Below, one piece after another: positions 60,989 to 64,000 of a DNA stretch of 64,000 nucleotides. Below the pieces are notes generated by a model. The model ran no database searches. It saw nothing but the letters and a program-made list of their open reading frames with translations, and had not been told where the DNA came from. The stretch comes from Desulfofustis sp964433645 (GTDB lineage: Bacteria; Desulfobacterota; Desulfobulbia; Desulfobulbales; Desulfocapsaceae), in the NCBI GenBank assembly GCA_964433645.1, contig CAYSSK010000004.1, forward strand, positions 12,979 through 76,978. Reading direction: 5' to 3'. Every line of letters begins with the position of its first letter. Position 1 is the first letter of the stretch. Position numbers and translations under genes: made by a program.

Positions 60989-61912
60989 ATGGCTCTCACG
61001 TTAACCCAGACCTACGGCTGCACCCCGCTGCTCACCCTGCAGCGTTTCGGCGCACAGAGCGGCGCCACCATCCTGGCCAAGCAGGAATCGCGCAACCCGA
61101 TGGGCAGCGTCAAGTGCCGCATCGCCGTGGCGATGATCGAGGCAGGCATCAAAGACGGCCTGATCAAGGAAAGCACAGTCGTCATCGAGCCGACCAGCGG
61201 CAACACCGGCCTCGGCCTGGCCTTCGTCTGCGCCGCCAAGGGACTGAAGCTGATCCTGACCATGCCCGAGTCCATGAGCGTGGAGCGCCGCATGATGCTC
61301 AAACACCTCGGCGCCGAGCTGGTGCTGACCCCGGCCGCCAAGGGCATGAAAGGGGCGATCGCAGCCGCTGAAGAGCTGCTCGCCGGCCATCCGGACAGTT
61401 TCATCCCCAACCAGTTCACCAACCCGGCCAACCCGGAGGTGCACCGCACGACCACCGCCGAGGAGATCTGGCACGATACCAAGGGCGATATCGATATCTT
61501 CGTTGCCGGCGTCGGTACCGGCGGCACCATCACCGGGGTGTCGGAAGTCATCAAAAAACGCAAGCCGTCCCTGAAAACGGTGGCCGTCGAACCGACCGCC
61601 TCACCGGTGCTGTCCGGCGGCGAGCCGGGACCGCACAAGATCCAGGGCATCGGTGCCGGCTTCGTCCCGGACATTCTGAACACCGGGATCATCGACGAGA
61701 TTATCCAGGTCACCAACGAAGACGCCATCGAGAACGCCCGGCGGCTCGCCCGCGAAGAAGGCATTCTCTGCGGCATCTCTTCCGGGGCCGCCGCCTGGGC
61801 GGCGCTGCAGGTGGCCGAGCGCCCGGAAAACACGGGCAAGACCATCGTCGTCGTCCTGCCCGACACCGGCGAGCGCTACCTGAGCACCGACCTGGTAGCG
61901 GAAAAAGAGTAG
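60989..61912 (+). CDS. cysK: Cysteine synthase
   Basis: A 307-residue O-acetylserine sulfhydrylase. The PLP-lysine is in NPMGSVKCRIAVAMIEAG near residue 42; VIEPTSGNTGLGLAFVCAAK, FTNPANPEVHRTTTAEEIWH, VAGVGTGGTITGVSEVIKKR and GISSGAAAWAALQVAERPEN follow. AAGGAGG precedes ATG. It ends 8 bases from a convergent hydrolase gene and is the last gene of the sulfur amino acid operon. Confidence 0.95.
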   Translation: MALTLTQTYGCTPLLTLQRFGAQSGATILAKQESRNPMGSVKCRIAVAMIEAGIKDGLIKESTVVIEPTSGNTGLGLAFVCAAKGLKLILTMPESMSVERRMMLKHLGAELVLTPAAKGMKGAIAAAEELLAGHPDSFIPNQFTNPANPEVHRTTTAEEIWHDTKGDIDIFVAGVGTGGTITGVSEVIKKRKPSLKTVAVEPTASPVLSGGEPGPHKIQGIGAGFVPDILNTGIIDEIIQVTNEDAIENARRLAREEGILCGISSGAAAWAALQVAERPENTGKTIVVVLPDTGERYLSTDLVAEKE

Positions 61913-61919
61913 CCCGCTG

Positions 61920-62711
61920 CTAGGCGGCCCCGGCCAGAAAACGCCGCAGCGCCTCGTTGAACAACTCGGTCTGCTCGATATTGGGTAGATGGGCGGCATC
62001 CGGCAGCACCACCAGCGAGGAGCCGGCGATGCCCTGGTGCAGGGCCTGGGCATAGGCCGGCGGGCAGGCCGGGTCGTCGGCACCGACAATGACCCGGGTC
62101 GGCGCCCCGATCTCCGCCAGCCGGCCGCACAGATCCATATCGCGAATCGCCGCGGCGCAGCCGATATAGCCATCGACCTCGGTGCCCAGGATCATCTCCC
62201 GCACCTTGTCCAGCCGCGGATCGCCCGACTCGCGAAACCCCTTGGTGAACCAGCGCTCCAGGGTAGCCGGCATGAGCCCGGCGATCCCGTCCCGGCGGGC
62301 GCCATCGATCCGCTCCTGCCACAAGGAGGCCGGCGGCATCGCACAGGCGGTGTCGCAGAGACAGAGGGAGAGCACCTTGTCGGGATAGTCCATGGCCATC
62401 AGCTGGCCGGTAAAGCCGCCCATCGACAGGCCGACGAAATGGACCGCCGCGATCCCGAGCTCTTCGATCAGGGCGACCGCGTCCGTGGTCAGCTGCTCGA
62501 TGGAGTAGGAACCGGAGACCACGTCGGTACCGCCGTGACCCCGCTGGTCATAGCGCAGGACCCGATACGTTTCGGCCAGCATCGGGACCTGGTGGTCCCA
62601 CATGGTGTAATTGGCCATCAGACTGTTGCTGAGCATGACCACCGGCGCCCCAACCGGACCCTCCAGCCGGTAATTGACGGCAATGCCATTGGCGTGAACA
62701 ACCGTTTTCAT
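61920..62711 (-). CDS. Alpha/beta hydrolase, 3-oxoadipate enol-lactonase-like
   Basis: A 263-residue hydrolase: VVMLSNSLMANYTMWDHQVP, RVLRYDQRGHGGTDVVSGSY, the nucleophile elbow VGLSMGGFTGQLMAMDY with Ser near 97, VIVGADDPACPPAYA with Asp, and DAAHLPNIEQTELF with His near 240. The order is close to PcaD-type enol-lactonases, but no other beta-ketoadipate genes are near, so the substrate is open. ATG 62711 follows GGAGGAG. Confidence 0.85.
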   Translation of the reverse strand: MKTVVHANGIAVNYRLEGPVGAPVVMLSNSLMANYTMWDHQVPMLAETYRVLRYDQRGHGGTDVVSGSYSIEQLTTDAVALIEELGIAAVHFVGLSMGGFTGQLMAMDYPDKVLSLCLCDTACAMPPASLWQERIDGARRDGIAGLMPATLERWFTKGFRESGDPRLDKVREMILGTEVDGYIGCAAAIRDMDLCGRLAEIGAPTRVIVGADDPACPPAYAQALHQGIAGSSLVVLPDAAHLPNIEQTELFNEALRRFLAGAA

Positions 62712-62737
62712 AACCACTCCTCCCAGGATATTTACAT

Positions 62738-63655
62738 TCAGGCAAGCACCGCCAGCGTGAACAGCGAGGCGATGGTCGAATAGACGATGGCCCGGCCGAT
62801 ACTCGCCGAAGCGACCCGGTACTGCAGGGCCAGCACGAACGGCATCGCCCCGCACGGTCCGGCGGCGATCAGCAGGGTCGCCTCCCCGCCGATCCGCTCC
62901 ACCCCGGTCACCCCCTGGAACAGCAGCCAGGCCACCAGCGGGTGGAGCAACACCTTGAGGCCGGTGGTGACCACCGCCACCCCGTCCCAGCCGCGACCAC
63001 CGGCCCCGGCCAAGATGACGCCAAGCGAGAACAGTGCGGCGGGCGCGGCGGCGCTGCCGGTAAAGCTGCAAAAGGTCCGGATGCCGGCCGGCATCTCCAG
63101 GCCGAGCACATTCACCGCCAAACCAAGGGCGATGGCCACCAGGACCGGATTGCGAATAAAAAACCGCCCCACCTTCCACAATGGCTCATCACGGTGCGAG
63201 GCGATTTCCAGGCCGATAATGGTGCCGGCGAAAATCACCGTGGTATCGACGACGATCACCGCGGTAATCGGAATAGCCGCCTGATCGCCATAGAGAAATT
63301 GGGCGATGGGCAGCACGAAGAACACGTGATTGACGAAACAGGAGGCCATGCCGATCAGCAGCGCCTCCCCCCACTCCCGTCGAAACACCAGCCGGGCAAC
63401 CGCCGCCCCGACGGCAAAGAGAATCATCTCGGAGACAAAGTACAGGGCCAGCAACCGCCAGTCCACCTGGTGGAACGCCGCATCGGAAAGCAGCGAGAAG
63501 AGCAGCGCCGGCACGGCCACGTAAAACACAAACCGGTTGATCGCCTGGGCGCCGGCGTTATCGAAAAAACCGCGCCGGCCGAAAAACAGGCCGACCAGCA
63601 TGATCGCAAATACCGGCAGGATGGGATTGAAAAAAGTGGCGACAATCGCCTGCAT
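62738..63655 (-). CDS. AEC-family (auxin efflux carrier-like) permease
   Basis: A 305-residue inner-membrane protein with about ten helices in two inverted halves. The N-terminus FFNPILPVFAIMLVGLFFGR and FFDNAGAQAINRFVFYVAVP, and the later AVNVLGLEMPAGIRTFCSFT GSAAAPAALFSLG-type sequence, fit the AEC family, which exports or imports small organic anions. The substrate is unknown. It is about 26 bases upstream of the hydrolase gene and so likely shares its transcript. Confidence 0.88.
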   Translation of the reverse strand: MQAIVATFFNPILPVFAIMLVGLFFGRRGFFDNAGAQAINRFVFYVAVPALLFSLLSDAAFHQVDWRLLALYFVSEMILFAVGAAVARLVFRREWGEALLIGMASCFVNHVFFVLPIAQFLYGDQAAIPITAVIVVDTTVIFAGTIIGLEIASHRDEPLWKVGRFFIRNPVLVAIALGLAVNVLGLEMPAGIRTFCSFTGSAAAPAALFSLGVILAGAGGRGWDGVAVVTTGLKVLLHPLVAWLLFQGVTGVERIGGEATLLIAAGPCGAMPFVLALQYRVASASIGRAIVYSTIASLFTLAVLA

Positions 63656-63724
63656 GATAGCGTGGCTCCGATAAGCGAATCTGCCAGACTCTCAACCGGG
63701 ACCACTCCGCCCGGCTCCCCTCCC

Positions 63725-63952
63725 CTAGCCGCGCGATGCTGGTTCCCGTCCCCGGTTGACCTCGGAACGAATCTTCCACACCAGCAGACTGAGGACTCCG
63801 AGCATGGCCAGTGCCCCGAAAAAACCGAACACACTGGCCGTCCGGCTGCCAAACGCCATGCCCAGCCCGCAGACCATGACCAGCACACCAAGCAGCGTCA
63901 GCCCTCCGTAAAAAACCGCCTGCAGCACCACCGCTCGTTTTCCCGATTCCAT
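63725..63952 (-). CDS. Small two-helix membrane protein
   Basis: A 75-residue frame with hydrophobic segments at about 10-32 and 37-60 (VFYGGLTLLGVLVMVCGLGM and VFGFFGALAMLGVLSLLVWK) and basic ends. AGGTG lies six bases before ATG. No family recognised. It precedes the AEC permease gene by 69 bases in the same direction. Confidence 0.5.
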   Translation of the reverse strand: MESGKRAVVLQAVFYGGLTLLGVLVMVCGLGMAFGSRTASVFGFFGALAMLGVLSLLVWKIRSEVNRGREPASRG

Positions 63953-64000
63953 TCCCGCACCTAGACCATTAACTCAGATGAAACCACTATAGCATCTCGG

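Overview
The window looks like a chromosomal segment of an anaerobic, probably sulfate- or sulfur-metabolising member of the Desulfobacterota (Desulfobulbia-like). This is an inference from the gene content: a multihaem cytochrome c with a HybA-type ferredoxin and an NrfD-type quinol subunit, an indolepyruvate:ferredoxin oxidoreductase operon with two phenylacetate-CoA ligases, sigma-54 control, and a probable selenocysteine-containing DsbA-family protein. Most of the window is GC-rich with compact operons. The stretch from about 2.9 to 13 kb is visibly AT-richer and carries IS debris, so it reads as an acquired surface-polysaccharide island.

Layout. 0-3.2 kb (minus): TolC-like protein, membrane-fusion protein and the start of an ABC ATPase, i.e. 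a tripartite exporter. 3.2-9.1 kb: two inverted remnants of the same IS bracket asparagine synthase-like asnB, an F420-hydrogenase-beta-like Fe-S protein and a broken hexapeptide acetyltransferase. 9.1-13 kb (minus): GtrA-like protein, GT-C-like membrane protein and an FAD oxidoreductase. 13.1-13.75 kb is a scar: a glutamine synthetase C-terminal remnant, an ISNCY-type transposase fragment and an IS605-like hairpin. 14-27.1 kb (minus) is a long gene series: iorA-iorB-paaK-ACT-livJHMGF-paaK-rph-PNPOx-like-glyA. Its first part fits uptake of amino acids and their oxidation through arylpyruvates to aryl-CoA esters. 27.4-28.1 kb is a divergent CBS-ACT protein.

28.4-39.8 kb (plus) is the most interesting region. 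A PAS histidine kinase, a membrane PAS protein and a sigma-54 response regulator are followed by an IS1595-like gene translationally coupled to an ftsH-type protease, then a pentahaem cytochrome, a Tat-exported ferredoxin, an NrfD protein, a terminator, and two small membrane proteins. Palindromes of the form CCACA-N4-TGTGG (or close variants) occur before the kinase gene, as three copies before the IS1595-like gene, and as two weaker copies before the small membrane genes. The last two sets each lie upstream of a -24/-12 promoter candidate. I propose that these are binding sites of the regulator and that the whole region is one regulon for a membrane redox complex.

39.8-64 kb is mostly housekeeping: HAD phosphatase, aromatic aminotransferase, rubredoxin-domain membrane protein, ABC-F ATPase, radical SAM protein, rnc, tRNA-Cys with a decayed integrase next to it, a spermidine-synthase-like membrane protein, an exported L-isoaspartyl methyltransferase, the DsbA-like selenoprotein, an aconitase-family protein lacking one usual cluster cysteine, glycogen phosphorylase, a sulfur amino acid operon (TPR-metY-metX-metW-cysE-cysK), an alpha/beta hydrolase, an AEC transporter and a small membrane protein.
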